Positions 36,156-46,168 of a stretch of DNA of 64,000 bases are shown here, piece by piece; position 1 is the first letter of the stretch; the number at the start of each line of letters is the position of its first letter. The translations under genes and the position numbers were made by a program. A model generated the notes under the pieces. It made no database searches. It had not been told where the DNA came from and saw nothing but the letters and a program-made list of their open reading frames with translations. This stretch comes from Mycolicibacterium hippocampi (GTDB lineage Bacteria; Actinomycetota; Actinomycetes; Mycobacteriales; Mycobacteriaceae): assembly GCF_010723735.1 (NCBI RefSeq), contig NZ_BLLB01000002.1, positions 868,001 through 932,000 of the forward strand, read 5' to 3'.

Positions 36156-36776
36156 TTGATCGTGCGTTATCCACCACAAGACGCGTTCGCCGACGAGGTC
36201 TCGCACTGGGACGACATCCCCGGATGGTTCCACTGGCGCGAGGGCCAGCAGGAAGCCGTCACCGTGTTCCCCGAGGGCAGCACGTTCGTGGAGGTCGGCT
36301 CGTATCTGGGCCGCAGCCTGTGTTCACTGGCCGACGTGGTGCGCGGCTCGGGACGTGACTACACGGTCATCGGGGTGGACACCTGCCGCGGCAGCGGGCA
36401 GGAAGGCCCGGCCAACAAGAACGCCCACGGTCCCGCGGTCGAATACGGCGGCGGGACGTTCGCAGGCCTGTTGCACCGCAACGTGATCGCCTGCGGCTTC
36501 GCCGACACGGTGCACGTCTTCATCAGCTCGTCGCCCAGGGCGGCCGACTTCTTCACCGACGGCTCCCTGGCATGGGTGCACCTCGACGCCCGGCACGACT
36601 ACGACAGCGTCGTCGCCGACATCGACGCATGGGCACCCAAGGTGCAGCCGGGTGGCTGGCTCTCCGGCGACGACTACGACGACCGCTTGTGGCCCGGGGT
36701 CGTCACCGCGGTGTGCGACCGGTTGCCCGACGCCCACGGCTGGCTGACGGCACAGTGGCGGTGGCTCAAGCCCTGA
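36156..36776 (+). CDS. Class I SAM-dependent methyltransferase (Methyltransf_24-like)
   Basis: The 206-residue protein has a glycine-rich SAM motif (FVEVGSYLGRSL), an acidic motif (VIGVDTCRG), and WVHLDARHDYDSV near the active site. The layout matches Methyltransf_24 proteins, often linked to glycan or lipid modification. TTG at 36156 sits five bases after GAGGGGA; GTG at 36162 is possible. It follows dctM by 47 bases, so it may share the transcript, though a link to the catabolic pathway is unclear. Confidence 0.7.
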   Translation: MIVRYPPQDAFADEVSHWDDIPGWFHWREGQQEAVTVFPEGSTFVEVGSYLGRSLCSLADVVRGSGRDYTVIGVDTCRGSGQEGPANKNAHGPAVEYGGGTFAGLLHRNVIACGFADTVHVFISSSPRAADFFTDGSLAWVHLDARHDYDSVVADIDAWAPKVQPGGWLSGDDYDDRLWPGVVTAVCDRLPDAHGWLTAQWRWLKP

Positions 36777-36883
36777 GTCGACAGGTCCGACCGGCGCGCA
36801 CCACCACCATATGACCCAGTTCACGCGCCGGTAGCATGGTGACCCAGCTGACACCCGTGACCCTCCAGTGAGATCGGAGCGAC

Positions 36884-38593
36884 ATGAACTCCGTTGTCCT
36901 CGCCGTGGTCGGCGTCGCCATGATGATCCTCGGGTACGTGCTGTACTCGAGGTTCCTGGCCCGCCGCGTCTACAAGCTCCAGGACTCCTTCGTCACCCCC
37001 GCCCACGAGCTCAGTGACGGCGTGGACTACGTGCCCACCAACAAGTACGTGCTGTGGGGCCATCACTTCACCTCCGTGGCGGGGGCGGCACCCATCGTGG
37101 GGCCCGCGATCGCCGTCATCTGGGGGTGGGTGCCGGCCTTCCTCTGGGTGACCATCGGCACCGTCTTCTTCGCCGGCATCCACGACCTCGGCGCCCTGTG
37201 GGCCTCCAGCCGGCACAAGGGCAAGTCCATCGGATCCCTATCCGGGCAATACATCGGCCACCGCGGGCGCAACCTGTTCCTGGTCGTGATCTTCCTGGTC
37301 CTGCTCATGGTCAACGCCGCGTTCGCCGTGGTCATATCCGGCCTCCTCGTCAACACGCCCACCGCGGTGATTCCCACCTGGGGCGCCATCGTCGTCGCGC
37401 TGCTCATCGGTCAGGCCATCTACCGGCTCAAGTGGAGCCTGCCCCTCGTCTCCGTCATCGGCGTCGTGGCTCTCTACGCCCTGATCCTGGTCGGCGACCG
37501 CTTCCCGGTGGTGCTGCCGGAGACGGTCCTCGGAATGTCGGCGAACGCGTTCTGGATCGTGGTCCTCTTCCTCTACGCCGGCGTGGCCTCGGTACTTCCC
37601 GTGTGGATGCTGCTGCAGCCGCGCGACTACATCAACGGTCTCCAGCTGTTCATCGCCCTGGGCATCCTCTACGGCGCCGTGCTGATCTCCGCTCCGACCG
37701 TGGTGGCGCCCGCATTCAACGACTCTTTGCCCGAGGGCACGCCCAGCCTCGTGCCGCTGCTGTTCGTGACCATCGCGTGCGGTGCGATCTCCGGGTTCCA
37801 CGGGATCGTGGCCTCGGGCACGTCCTCCAAGCAGCTGGACAAGGAGCCGGACGCCCGCTTCGTCGGCTACTTCGGTGCGGTCGGCGAGGGGCTCCTCGCG
37901 CTGGGCGCCATCATCGCGACCACCGCCGGGTTCCGGACCATCGCCGACTGGGAGGCCGTCTACTCCGCGTTCGGCCAGGGCGGGGTGTCCGCGTTCATCG
38001 AGGGCGGCGCCGCCATCGTCAACCAGGGCCTGGGCCTCCCCGACGGGCTCAGCGCCACCATCCTGGCGACCATGGCCATCCTCTTCGCGGCCACCACCAT
38101 GGACACCGGTATCCGCCTGCAGCGGTTCGTGGTGCAGGAGGCGGCCCACATCATCGGCTTCTCCCTCAACAAGGCCCTGGCCACCGTGATCGTCCTCGGC
38201 GTGGCCATGGGCCTCACCTTCGGCGCCGGCGGGGACGGGTCGGGCGGAATGCTTATCTGGCCCCTTTTCGGCACCACCAACCAGCTGCTGGCCGGCCTCA
38301 CCCTGTCGATCGTGGCCGTGATCCTGCTGCGCAAGGGCCGCCCGGTGCTCCCGGTGCTCGTCCCGCTCGTGTTCCTGCTCGTGATGTCGGTCTACGCCCT
38401 GATAGTCCAGATGGGTGAGTTCTGGGCAACCGAGAACTGGTTGCTGCTCGTGCTCGACGTCATCATCCTGATCGCCGCGGTGTGGGTCATCTTCGAGTCC
38501 GTGATCGCGATGTCCCACGCGAAGAAGAGTCCGCCCGAGCTCGACGAGGACGCGATGGAGGGCGCGGCGCCGGGGAAGCGGTCCTCCCGGTGA
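36884..38593 (+). CDS. cstA: Carbon starvation protein CstA-family transporter
   Basis: The 569-residue membrane protein has about 16-18 helices and the CstA signature near its start: DYVPTNKYVLWGHHFTSVAG followed by IVGPAIAVIWGW. CstA/BtsT proteins import pyruvate or peptides. Codon use is extremely GC-rich at third positions, more so than neighbours. It is followed by a cory-CC-star gene and an ArsA-like ATPase, a trio that recurs in actinobacteria, implying the small protein and ATPase serve the transporter. Confidence 0.93.
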   Translation: MNSVVLAVVGVAMMILGYVLYSRFLARRVYKLQDSFVTPAHELSDGVDYVPTNKYVLWGHHFTSVAGAAPIVGPAIAVIWGWVPAFLWVTIGTVFFAGIHDLGALWASSRHKGKSIGSLSGQYIGHRGRNLFLVVIFLVLLMVNAAFAVVISGLLVNTPTAVIPTWGAIVVALLIGQAIYRLKWSLPLVSVIGVVALYALILVGDRFPVVLPETVLGMSANAFWIVVLFLYAGVASVLPVWMLLQPRDYINGLQLFIALGILYGAVLISAPTVVAPAFNDSLPEGTPSLVPLLFVTIACGAISGFHGIVASGTSSKQLDKEPDARFVGYFGAVGEGLLALGAIIATTAGFRTIADWEAVYSAFGQGGVSAFIEGGAAIVNQGLGLPDGLSATILATMAILFAATTMDTGIRLQRFVVQEAAHIIGFSLNKALATVIVLGVAMGLTFGAGGDGSGGMLIWPLFGTTNQLLAGLTLSIVAVILLRKGRPVLPVLVPLVFLLVMSVYALIVQMGEFWATENWLLLVLDVIILIAAVWVIFESVIAMSHAKKSPPELDEDAMEGAAPGKRSSR

Positions 38594-38597
38594 GCCG

Positions 38598-38873
38598 GTG
38601 ACGGTAATAGGCCGGCTGCGCTGCGCGCAGGCCCGACTCGGTGCGGGCCTGCACGAGTTCTACGTGGCGCCCTACCGGCGCACCTTCGCCCGTGCCCAGC
38701 GCGACGAGGAGGACCTGTTCATGATGCTCGTCCTCTCTGAGGCACTGGGCGTGCCCAACCCCGCCAGCTACTACACCGTGGAGCTGCTGCCCGTGGTCTA
38801 TGACCGGTTCCACGACTGGCACCGGCGGATGGGCATGGAACGCTCTCCCCTGGAGCACGTCTCGTGCTGCTAG
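38598..38873 (+). CDS. Cory-CC-star protein
   Basis: This 91-residue soluble protein ends exactly in Cys-Cys before the stop, the hallmark of the cory-CC-star family. The body is helical with [26 protein letters not shown] and YYTVELLP. The gene overlaps the ArsA-like ATPase by ten bases and follows cstA by four. The terminal cysteines may bind metal or pair with the ATPase, but the role is unknown. GTG start. Confidence 0.8.
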   Translation: MTVIGRLRCAQARLGAGLHEFYVAPYRRTFARAQRDEEDLFMMLVLSEALGVPNPASYYTVELLPVVYDRFHDWHRRMGMERSPLEHVSCC

Positions 38874-39907
38874 AGCTCGCCGCCGCCCGCCGGGTCCTGT
38901 TCGTCGGAGGCAAGGGCGGTGTCGGCAAGACCGCGGTCGCCTCCGCCACCGCCCTCGCCCAGGCCCGCGCCGGCCGGCGGGTGCTCGTCGTCTCGACCGA
39001 CCCGGCCCACAATCTCGGGCACCTGTGGGAGCGCCCGATCGGGGACCGGATCACCCCGCTCGCCCGTAACCTCGACGGGCTCGAGGTGGACCCGGCCGCC
39101 ACGGCCGACGCGCACCTCGCCGCCGTGGGCGCCACGATCCGCCGGCTCATGCCCGAGCACCTCGCGGCCGAGGTCGACAAGCACATGGAACTTGCCCGCG
39201 ACTCGCCGGGCACGCACGAGTCAGCGGTGCTGGAGCGGATCGCCGAGCTCGTTGACACGGGCCCGGACGACTACGACCTGATCGTCTTCGACACCGCCCC
39301 GTCCGGGCACACCGCCCGGCTCATGGCCCTGCCCGAGATCATGTCCGCCTGGACGGAGGGGCTGCTGCGGCGCCGCGGCAGGGCGGAGAAGTTCGGGGCC
39401 GCCCTGCGTGGCCTCGAGGACCGGGACGCCGCGGGCGAGAGCATCGTCGGTACCGAGAGGCCCCGGGATCCCCGCGAGGAGCGCGACCTGGAGATCCGGC
39501 GCATCCTGCTGCGCCGCCGCGAGCGGTTCGAGGTTCTGCGGGAGATCCTGGTGGACGCCGAGCGCTGCAGCTTCGTCATCGTCCTCGCGGCCGAACGGCT
39601 GCCTGTCCTCGAGACCGTCGAGCTGCACGAGCAGCTGGTCCGGGACGGCGTGCACGTGGGGGTGCTCGTGGTCAACAAGCGCTCGCCCGCCGACGCCGGA
39701 GACTTCCTTGCCGAGCGCCGCGCCCTGGAGGAGGTGCACGTCGCCGTCCTGCGCGGCGCCCTCCCGGACGTCCCGCTGCTGCAGGTCCCCCTGCTGCCGG
39801 GGGACATCGTGGGCCAGGAGGCGCTCGAACGGTTCGGGGACGCGCTCGCCCAGGCGGATCACGGGACCGTGACAGCCCGGGAATCAATCGGACCACAGTC
39901 CGGTTGA
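38864..39907 (+). CDS. ArsA-family ATPase
   Basis: The 347-residue protein has a deviant Walker A (GGKGGVGKT, residues 15-23), a metal-binding acidic motif (STDPAHNL) and the switch motif DTAPSGHT of ArsA/Get3 ATPases. It has one ATPase half, as in Get3. No arsenite pump or arsenical regulator is nearby, so it is more likely an assembly or targeting factor for the adjacent CstA transporter and cory-CC-star protein than an arsenic exporter. GTG start at 38864. Confidence 0.88.
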   Translation: MLLELAAARRVLFVGGKGGVGKTAVASATALAQARAGRRVLVVSTDPAHNLGHLWERPIGDRITPLARNLDGLEVDPAATADAHLAAVGATIRRLMPEHLAAEVDKHMELARDSPGTHESAVLERIAELVDTGPDDYDLIVFDTAPSGHTARLMALPEIMSAWTEGLLRRRGRAEKFGAALRGLEDRDAAGESIVGTERPRDPREERDLEIRRILLRRRERFEVLREILVDAERCSFVIVLAAERLPVLETVELHEQLVRDGVHVGVLVVNKRSPADAGDFLAERRALEEVHVAVLRGALPDVPLLQVPLLPGDIVGQEALERFGDALAQADHGTVTARESIGPQSG

Positions 39908-39914
39908 CTCCGGT

Positions 39915-40889
39915 ATGCCTGCCATCACCGCCGATACGCTCACCCTGCCCCGCATCGCCGGCCCCGCCGCGTCCGACACCGAGCGCCCCGTGCGGTCGGT
40001 CACCACCGGCCCCCGCGGCTACGAGGGCGAGGGCTTCCCCGTCGTCCGCGCATTCGCCGGCGTCAGCGCCCGCGACCTCGACCCGTTCGTCCACATGGAC
40101 CAGATGGGTGAGGTGGAGTACCAGCCCGGCGAGCCGCGCGGCACCGACTGGCACCCGCACCGCGGCTTCGAGACCGTCACCTACATGATCGACGGGCGCT
40201 TCGCCCACCAGGACTCCCACGGTGGCGGCGGCCTGATCACCGACGGCGCCACGCAGTGGATGACCGCGGGCTCGGGAATCCTGCACATCGAGACCCCGCC
40301 TGCGGAGCTGGTCGAGAGCGGCGGGACGTTTCACGGCATGCAGCTGTGGGTGAACCTGCCCAAGAAGGACAAGTTCGCCGCACCCCGGTATCAGGCCATC
40401 GAAGGCAACCAGGTCAGGTTGCTGTCCTCCGAGGACGGCGGTGCGCTGGTCCGGGTGATCGCCGGTGAGGTCGATGGCCATGGCGGACCGAGTGCGACGT
40501 ACACCCCGATCACGTTGGCGCACGCCACCGTCGAGCCGGGCGCCCGGCTGAACCTGCCGTGGAACCGCGACTTCAACGCGCTGGTCTACGTGCTGTCGGG
40601 CCGCGGCACGGTCGGACCGGTCGGCCACCCCGTCGCCCAGGGGCAGCTCGCCGTGTTCGGCCCCGGTGACCGGATCACCGTGGCCGCCGACGGTGCGCAG
40701 GACTCCAACCGGCCCGCGCTCGAGCTACTGCTACTGGGCGGCAAGCCGATCCGCGAACCCGTGTTCCAGTACGGCCCGTTCGTGATGAACTCCAAGTCCG
40801 AATTGGTCCAGGCGGTCGAGGACTTCAATGCCGGCAAGTTCGGCTCGATCCCGCCGAACGCGTTGATGCCGCACCGCCCGCTGCGCTGA
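39915..40889 (+). CDS. Pirin-family protein
   Basis: The 324-residue bicupin has the N-terminal pirin metal motif (DWHPHRGFETVTYM, with a later HIETP) and a C-terminal cupin. Pirins are iron-binding proteins, some with quercetin dioxygenase activity, others regulatory. It begins eight bases after the ATPase stop, so it may be co-transcribed, and ends just before the palindromic repeat. Confidence 0.9.
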   Translation: MPAITADTLTLPRIAGPAASDTERPVRSVTTGPRGYEGEGFPVVRAFAGVSARDLDPFVHMDQMGEVEYQPGEPRGTDWHPHRGFETVTYMIDGRFAHQDSHGGGGLITDGATQWMTAGSGILHIETPPAELVESGGTFHGMQLWVNLPKKDKFAAPRYQAIEGNQVRLLSSEDGGALVRVIAGEVDGHGGPSATYTPITLAHATVEPGARLNLPWNRDFNALVYVLSGRGTVGPVGHPVAQGQLAVFGPGDRITVAADGAQDSNRPALELLLLGGKPIREPVFQYGPFVMNSKSELVQAVEDFNAGKFGSIPPNALMPHRPLR

Positions 40890-40893
40890 GCTC

Positions 40894-40956
40894 CGCCGGA
40901 ACGGTATTCCAGCAGGGCTTTTGCGACAAAGTGCCTGCTGGAATACCGTTCCGGCG
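40894..40956. repeat. Dispersed palindromic element, copy 2 (perfect 23-bp arms, 17-nt loop)
   Basis: Arms 40894-40916 and 40934-40956 are perfect reverse complements, with a 17-nt loop (40917-40933). It fits exactly between the convergent pirin and FUSC stops, as a bidirectional terminator would. Copy 1 is at 9210-9272 with an identical right arm. Confidence 0.9.
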
Positions 40957-40959
40957 AAG

Positions 40960-43107
40960 TCAGGGCTCCCGCAGCGGCCAGACCAACTCCAGCTCGCCGA
41001 GCAGCGCGGCGACGGTCAGCAACGGCAGTGCCGCCGACACGCCGAGATCGTCGTCGCGTGCTTCGGAGCGCAGCGCGAGCACGAAGTCGTCGGCGATCGG
41101 CACCCACGACCCCTGCGGGTCGAACCGCCCCGCCAGCCGGTCGCAGATCGCGTCGGCGTGCGACTCCAGAACCACACGCACTTTCGGGTAAGCCGACAGC
41201 GGCGGCGGCGTGGGGATGTCGGCGATCAGATCGGCCGCCGAGCGCAGCCGGATCGCCCGGTTGAACGATCGCACGATCGGCGCGCGGAAGTCGGTCTCTC
41301 CGCTGCTCTCCGAAAGGTACTGGCGCACCGCGTCATCGATCACCCGCGAAGCGGCCAACGCGTTGTAGCTCAGCGTCGCCACCTCATCGGTGCGCTCCTC
41401 GAACGCGCCGCGGGTGATCCGCAGCACCGCCGCCTGCAGATACCGCGCGAAGATGGTGCGCGCCGAGTCGATCGCCCGCGTCACCGACGCGGTGGCACCG
41501 CGGGGCCAGAGCAGCACCGAGACGAACACCCCCACCAGCGCGCCGATCACGACGTCCTCCACCCGGATCAGGCCCACCTGCCAACCGGTAGGGACCACGA
41601 GGTTGAAGATGATCAGCACCATCATCGTGAACGCTGCCTGCCCCGCGGTGAACGAGGCGATCTCCGGGACATAGGCCGAACCGAACACGGCCAACGGCAG
41701 CAGGATCCACAGCACCGCCGGGTCCACACCGACCAGCGAGATCAACACGGCGCCGAGGAGGAAGCCGATGCCGGTGCCGATCACGGCGCGCCACACCCGG
41801 GTGCCGGTGGTCAGTGCGCTGCTGCGCAGCACCGACAGCGCACCGAGCACGACCCAGAAGCCGTGCTCGACCGGGAACAGATGGGTGACTGCCACGGCCA
41901 GCGCCAGCCCGAGGCCGGTGCGCAGGCTGTTGCGGAACGCCACCGCCCGGTTGGCGACGAACCCGGACGTGATCTGGGCGGCGACAACGGTTTCGGGCAG
42001 CAGTCGGTCCGACGCTCCCGTCTCGGGCAGTCGCAGCCCGAACGCCCGCGCCCAGACCGGGCGCGCGTCGGCGGCGGCCGCGGCGGCGATGATGCGACCG
42101 GTCGCGCCGATGGTGGCCGCGATGGTGCGCCGCCGCAGTAGCTCCCGCCCCAGCACCACCGCATGCGCGTCGTCGGGGGCGCCGAGGATGGCGGCGAGGT
42201 CTTCGCGGTAGCGGCCGCGCGCGGCGGTGCGCAACGCGACCAACGCCAACTCCAGATCGGCGCGGGCGGCGTCGCGGCGCGCCACCCGGGTGATTCGCAG
42301 CACCGCGGCCGAGTCCCGCAGCACCCGCACCGCGGGATCCTTCATGTCGGCCAGTGCCGCGCCCGCCTGTTCGCCGGCGCGGTCGGTGACCCATTCGAGA
42401 TCGTCGACCACCCGCACCAGCGCCCTACTGCCCGCGGTCAGCCCGACCGGGCGGAAATCGGCGCCGAGGAAGTTGGCGCGCAACGCGTCCATCGCCGCGG
42501 TCACCTCGTCAGCGGAGGCGCGGCCGTCCAGCCGGTCGGCCAGGGCGCGGCAGGCCCGGGCGGCGTGGCGGCGCAGTTCGCCGTGGTGCCGGGGTGGCAG
42601 CACGAACAGCGCGGCAGGCACACACACTGCCAACGCGATGGTCCACCCCAGGAGCCGTTCCTCGACCGGTGCCGGAGGAGTGCACGCCGGCAGGACGAAC
42701 GTCAGCAACGTGGCGCGCTGGCCCGCCGCGACTGTCTCGCTGAGCACCCCCGAGAACGTCACCGCCACCCCGAGAACGAACATCAACAGCACCGCCGGAA
42801 CCGGAAGCGGCGCGACCAGCGTGCCCAGCGTGATCATCACGAAGCCGTTGAGCGCCAGCCCGGCGTAGGCCACGGCCCGGTTCTGCCGGTTGCCCGGGAA
42901 GTCGGAGAACACCAGCAGCGCCACCGACCCGAAGACGGTGAACAGCGGTGTCTGCGCACTTTCCCCGGCGACGGCGAAACTCAGCGCCCCGGCCAGCGGC
43001 ACCACCAGCGCGGCACGCATCGCGCGCCGCAGCCCGTCGTTCTCCGGGTCGCGCCGTTGGACGCGGCGGGTGATGCGGTGCCGCAGACCGTCCGCAGCGA
43101 TGACCAT
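40960..43107 (-). CDS. FUSC-family inner-membrane protein (aromatic acid exporter-like)
   Basis: The 715-residue protein has two membrane bundles (about 25-165 and 360-500) each followed by a cytosolic helical region, as in FusC/YccS-like permeases that export fusaric acid, aromatic acids or other hydrophobic organics. ATG at 43107 overlaps the preceding membrane gene (ATGA); the open frame extends to 43368 but is antisense-like there. It likely forms an efflux unit with its partner under the TetR regulator at 43672. Confidence 0.83.
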   Translation of the reverse strand: MVIAADGLRHRITRRVQRRDPENDGLRRAMRAALVVPLAGALSFAVAGESAQTPLFTVFGSVALLVFSDFPGNRQNRAVAYAGLALNGFVMITLGTLVAPLPVPAVLLMFVLGVAVTFSGVLSETVAAGQRATLLTFVLPACTPPAPVEERLLGWTIALAVCVPAALFVLPPRHHGELRRHAARACRALADRLDGRASADEVTAAMDALRANFLGADFRPVGLTAGSRALVRVVDDLEWVTDRAGEQAGAALADMKDPAVRVLRDSAAVLRITRVARRDAARADLELALVALRTAARGRYREDLAAILGAPDDAHAVVLGRELLRRRTIAATIGATGRIIAAAAAADARPVWARAFGLRLPETGASDRLLPETVVAAQITSGFVANRAVAFRNSLRTGLGLALAVAVTHLFPVEHGFWVVLGALSVLRSSALTTGTRVWRAVIGTGIGFLLGAVLISLVGVDPAVLWILLPLAVFGSAYVPEIASFTAGQAAFTMMVLIIFNLVVPTGWQVGLIRVEDVVIGALVGVFVSVLLWPRGATASVTRAIDSARTIFARYLQAAVLRITRGAFEERTDEVATLSYNALAASRVIDDAVRQYLSESSGETDFRAPIVRSFNRAIRLRSAADLIADIPTPPPLSAYPKVRVVLESHADAICDRLAGRFDPQGSWVPIADDFVLALRSEARDDDLGVSAALPLLTVAALLGELELVWPLREP

Positions 43108-43679
43108 CAGTGGGCGAGCACCTTGATGCCGATGACCAGCACTCCGACCCCGGCGAGTAAGACAACCGTCAGAATTTGCTGCCACCACGGCAATTGCGTC
43201 CTGCGGACGGCCAGCAGCGCAATCAGGCCGAGCTCGCCGACCAGGATCCACTTCGCGACCCACAAGGCGGTATCGGTCTCCAGCACCCCGAAACCCGCCA
43301 CCGCCAGCGCCAGCAGCGGCAGCAGACAGGCCTCCAGAATCTGGCCGGAGGCCTGCAGCATCCGCCACACCTCCACCCCGTGCGGAGCCCGCTCATGCAC
43401 GCTGAGGTGCGCGACGAAGTCGGCGAGCAGACTCGCCGCCCACAACCCGCCCATCGTGACCGCGACGTCGATCATCCGGTCCCAGGCGCTGGTGAAGTCG
43501 CCGGTGTAGTGCGTGAGCACTGCGAGCAAAGCCAGGCAGGAGATGGCGCCGTAAAGGCGTTCCCGCAGCATGGCCACCACATGCTCGACCGGCACCTCCG
43601 GTGCGCCCGCCGTGGTCTCGTCCACACCACCCGCGACGCCCTGACGGATGCCGCGCTCGTCGCCGCCGGTCTCAGTCAC
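43107..43679 (-). CDS. Membrane protein of unknown function (190 aa)
   Basis: GTG at 43679 overlaps the tetR stop by eight bases. The product has an acidic N-terminus (about 1-35) and about four membrane segments (about 40-60, 72-92, 115-135 and 145-187). It is translated between a TetR regulator and a FUSC permease and is probably an accessory to that exporter. No family recognised. Confidence 0.7.
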   Translation of the reverse strand: MTETGGDERGIRQGVAGGVDETTAGAPEVPVEHVVAMLRERLYGAISCLALLAVLTHYTGDFTSAWDRMIDVAVTMGGLWAASLLADFVAHLSVHERAPHGVEVWRMLQASGQILEACLLPLLALAVAGFGVLETDTALWVAKWILVGELGLIALLAVRRTQLPWWQQILTVVLLAGVGVLVIGIKVLAH

Positions 43680-44238
43680 CGTCGGGCACCGGGTTGAAGC
43701 GGCCGCGGTCGAGCAGGTCGAGCTGTTGGGCGACGATCCACGCCAGCCCGTCGGTGTCCGGGGGGAGTATTGCCTGCTCGTAGCCGACCAGCAGGTAGAT
43801 CGCCCACGCCGCGAAGAGCTTGGCTTGGCGTTCGTCGTGCAGGATCTCCAACGTCGATTCGTAGAGGGCCTCGAAGCGCTGCCGGTCGACCGCGGCCTGC
43901 ACGGAGCGCACCTCCGGGTTGATGGCGCTCCACACCCGGATCGCGGCCTCCGCACCGTGTGGCAGCGTGAGGCCGGCTTCCATCAGGCTCGCGATGCGCT
44001 CCCGGGGATCGGGCTCGGCCCGGCTCGCCAGCACCACCTTGACCGTCATGCCCTCGCGCCAGTGCTCCACCAGCGCCCTGGTGTATGCCGACCAGCTGGG
44101 GAAGTAGTGATAGAACGAGCCGGATGTGACGCCGAGCCGCTGACAGACCTCGGCCAGCTTCAGGCCCCCGTAGCCGAGGTCGGACAGCACATCGAGCCCG
44201 GCATCAAAGTACGACTCTCTCGAAGAGACGACCCCCAT
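43672..44238 (-). CDS. TetR-family transcriptional regulator
   Basis: The 188-residue protein has an N-terminal TetR domain (about 5-50, with VTSGSFYHYFPSWSAY) and a C-terminal helical domain. ATG at 44238 (MGVVSSRESYF) fits family length; the frame opens at 44289. It is first in an operon with the membrane protein and FUSC permease. A 17-bp palindrome right upstream of the start may be its operator. Confidence 0.85.
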   Translation of the reverse strand: MGVVSSRESYFDAGLDVLSDLGYGGLKLAEVCQRLGVTSGSFYHYFPSWSAYTRALVEHWREGMTVKVVLASRAEPDPRERIASLMEAGLTLPHGAEAAIRVWSAINPEVRSVQAAVDRQRFEALYESTLEILHDERQAKLFAAWAIYLLVGYEQAILPPDTDGLAWIVAQQLDLLDRGRFNPVPDGD

Positions 44239-44240
44239 GT

Positions 44241-44257
44241 CCGAAACACTAGTTCGG
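44241..44257. promoter_or_regulatory. Candidate TetR operator upstream of the FUSC operon
   Basis: CCGAAACACTAGTTCGG has CCGAA/TTCGG arms around a 7-base centre and lies two bases before the tetR ATG at 44238. Confidence 0.45.
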
Positions 44258-44360
44258 CTGCGGTGGCGCTGACGTGCCGCTGGCGACAAAAACCCCGGCG
44301 GCGAGGGTATTCGATTTGCTGAAATTCGGGGTTGCGTGTCCGGAATCGGATCGCGTGACT

Positions 44361-44371
44361 ACCTGTCAGGT
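44361..44371. promoter_or_regulatory. Candidate operator upstream of the second TetR gene
   Basis: ACCTGTCAGGT is an 11-bp palindrome ending 21 bases before GTG at 44393, suitable for autoregulation. Confidence 0.4.
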
Positions 44372-44392
44372 GACTTGTGGCACAATTTGACC

Positions 44393-45028
44393 GTGCCGTA
44401 CACGGCGAGTAGAGGTCCAGGTCGTCCCCCCGCAGCGAAGGCCGCTGAAACGCGGGAGCGCATCGTGCGCGCTGCTCGCGAGGTATTCAGCGAACTCGGC
44501 TATGACGCAGCGACGTTCCAGGCGATCGCCATCCGCGCGGATCTGACCCGTCCCGCCATCAATCACTACTTTTCCAGCAAACGCGTGCTGTGGGCCGAGG
44601 TGGTCGAGCAGACGAACACCTCGATTGTTAGCGCGGGCATCTCCAGGGCCCGTGAACAGACCGGCCTGATCGACCGGTTGTCGACGTTCCTGTCGGTGGC
44701 CACGCAGGCCGAAGCCGAAGACCGCTCGGCGGCGGCGTTTCTGGTGACCTCCGTGCTGGAGTCCCAGCGGCATCCGGAGCTCAGCAGCGACGAGCACGAC
44801 CCGTTGACGAACTCGCGGGCGTTCGTGTCCTGGGCGGTCGACGACGCCATCGCACGCGGTGAGCTGAGCACCGACACCGACGTCACACATCTGGTGGAGA
44901 TGCTGGTGGCGGTGGTGTGGGGGATGGGCTTCTACGCCGGATTCGTCGGTGACCGGGCAGAGCTCGGCGCGGTCGTGCACAAGTTCGAGTTGCTGCTGGC
45001 CAACAAGCTCTGGCAGCTCGGCGGTTAG
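44393..45028 (+). CDS. TetR-family transcriptional regulator (Rv0144-like)
   Basis: The 211-residue protein has a TetR domain (about 17-65, RERIVRAAREVFSELGYD then RPAINHYFSSKRVL). GTG at 44393 begins VPYTASRGPGRPP, a typical basic N-terminal arm. Order TetR, methyltransferase, aldehyde dehydrogenase, SDR and quinone reductase matches Rv0144-Rv0149 in M. tuberculosis. It may control these genes; an 18-bp palindrome before the aldehyde dehydrogenase is a possible target. Confidence 0.87.
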   Translation: MPYTASRGPGRPPAAKAAETRERIVRAAREVFSELGYDAATFQAIAIRADLTRPAINHYFSSKRVLWAEVVEQTNTSIVSAGISRAREQTGLIDRLSTFLSVATQAEAEDRSAAAFLVTSVLESQRHPELSSDEHDPLTNSRAFVSWAVDDAIARGELSTDTDVTHLVEMLVAVVWGMGFYAGFVGDRAELGAVVHKFELLLANKLWQLGG

Positions 45029-45097
45029 CAGCCCCCTCCTCCCGCTGTGGGTTTCCTGTGCATCTTGCTGCGGCGGCGCCGTCGCGCCCAGTTTTAG

Positions 45098-46066
<969 letters not shown>

Positions 46067-46076
46067 CTCCCTTTCG

Positions 46077-46093
46077 GGATCCCTGAGGGATCC
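46077..46093. terminator. Hairpin after the methyltransferase gene
   Basis: GGATCCCTGAGGGATCC has 8-base complementary arms around one base, with further TTC/GAA pairing outside. No T-run follows. It may end or process the upstream message, but a protein-binding palindrome is equally possible. Confidence 0.4.
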
Positions 46094-46109
46094 GAACGGG
46101 CGGGTGTTC

Positions 46110-46127
46110 ACCAACCGGCCGGTTGGT
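46110..46127. promoter_or_regulatory. 18-bp perfect palindrome, candidate TetR operator
   Basis: ACCAACCGGCCGGTTGGT is a perfect palindrome 42 bases upstream of the aldehyde dehydrogenase ATG. The half ACCAACC recurs at about 57373, upstream of the TetR gene at 57427 (ACCAACCAGTTAGT), so a regulator from this block may bind both. Confidence 0.6.
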
Positions 46128-46168
46128 TACGATTCGGGTACTCCACGGTCACCGAAGGAGACCCCATC

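Noticed and set aside
37054..38518. Long alternative frames over cstA on both strands
   Set aside because: Arg/His/Gly-rich shadows of a clear membrane transporter gene.
38864..39907. ArsA-type ATPase as part of an arsenic resistance operon
   Set aside because: No arsenite permease, reductase or ArsR regulator nearby; the cstA and cory-CC-star context explains it better.
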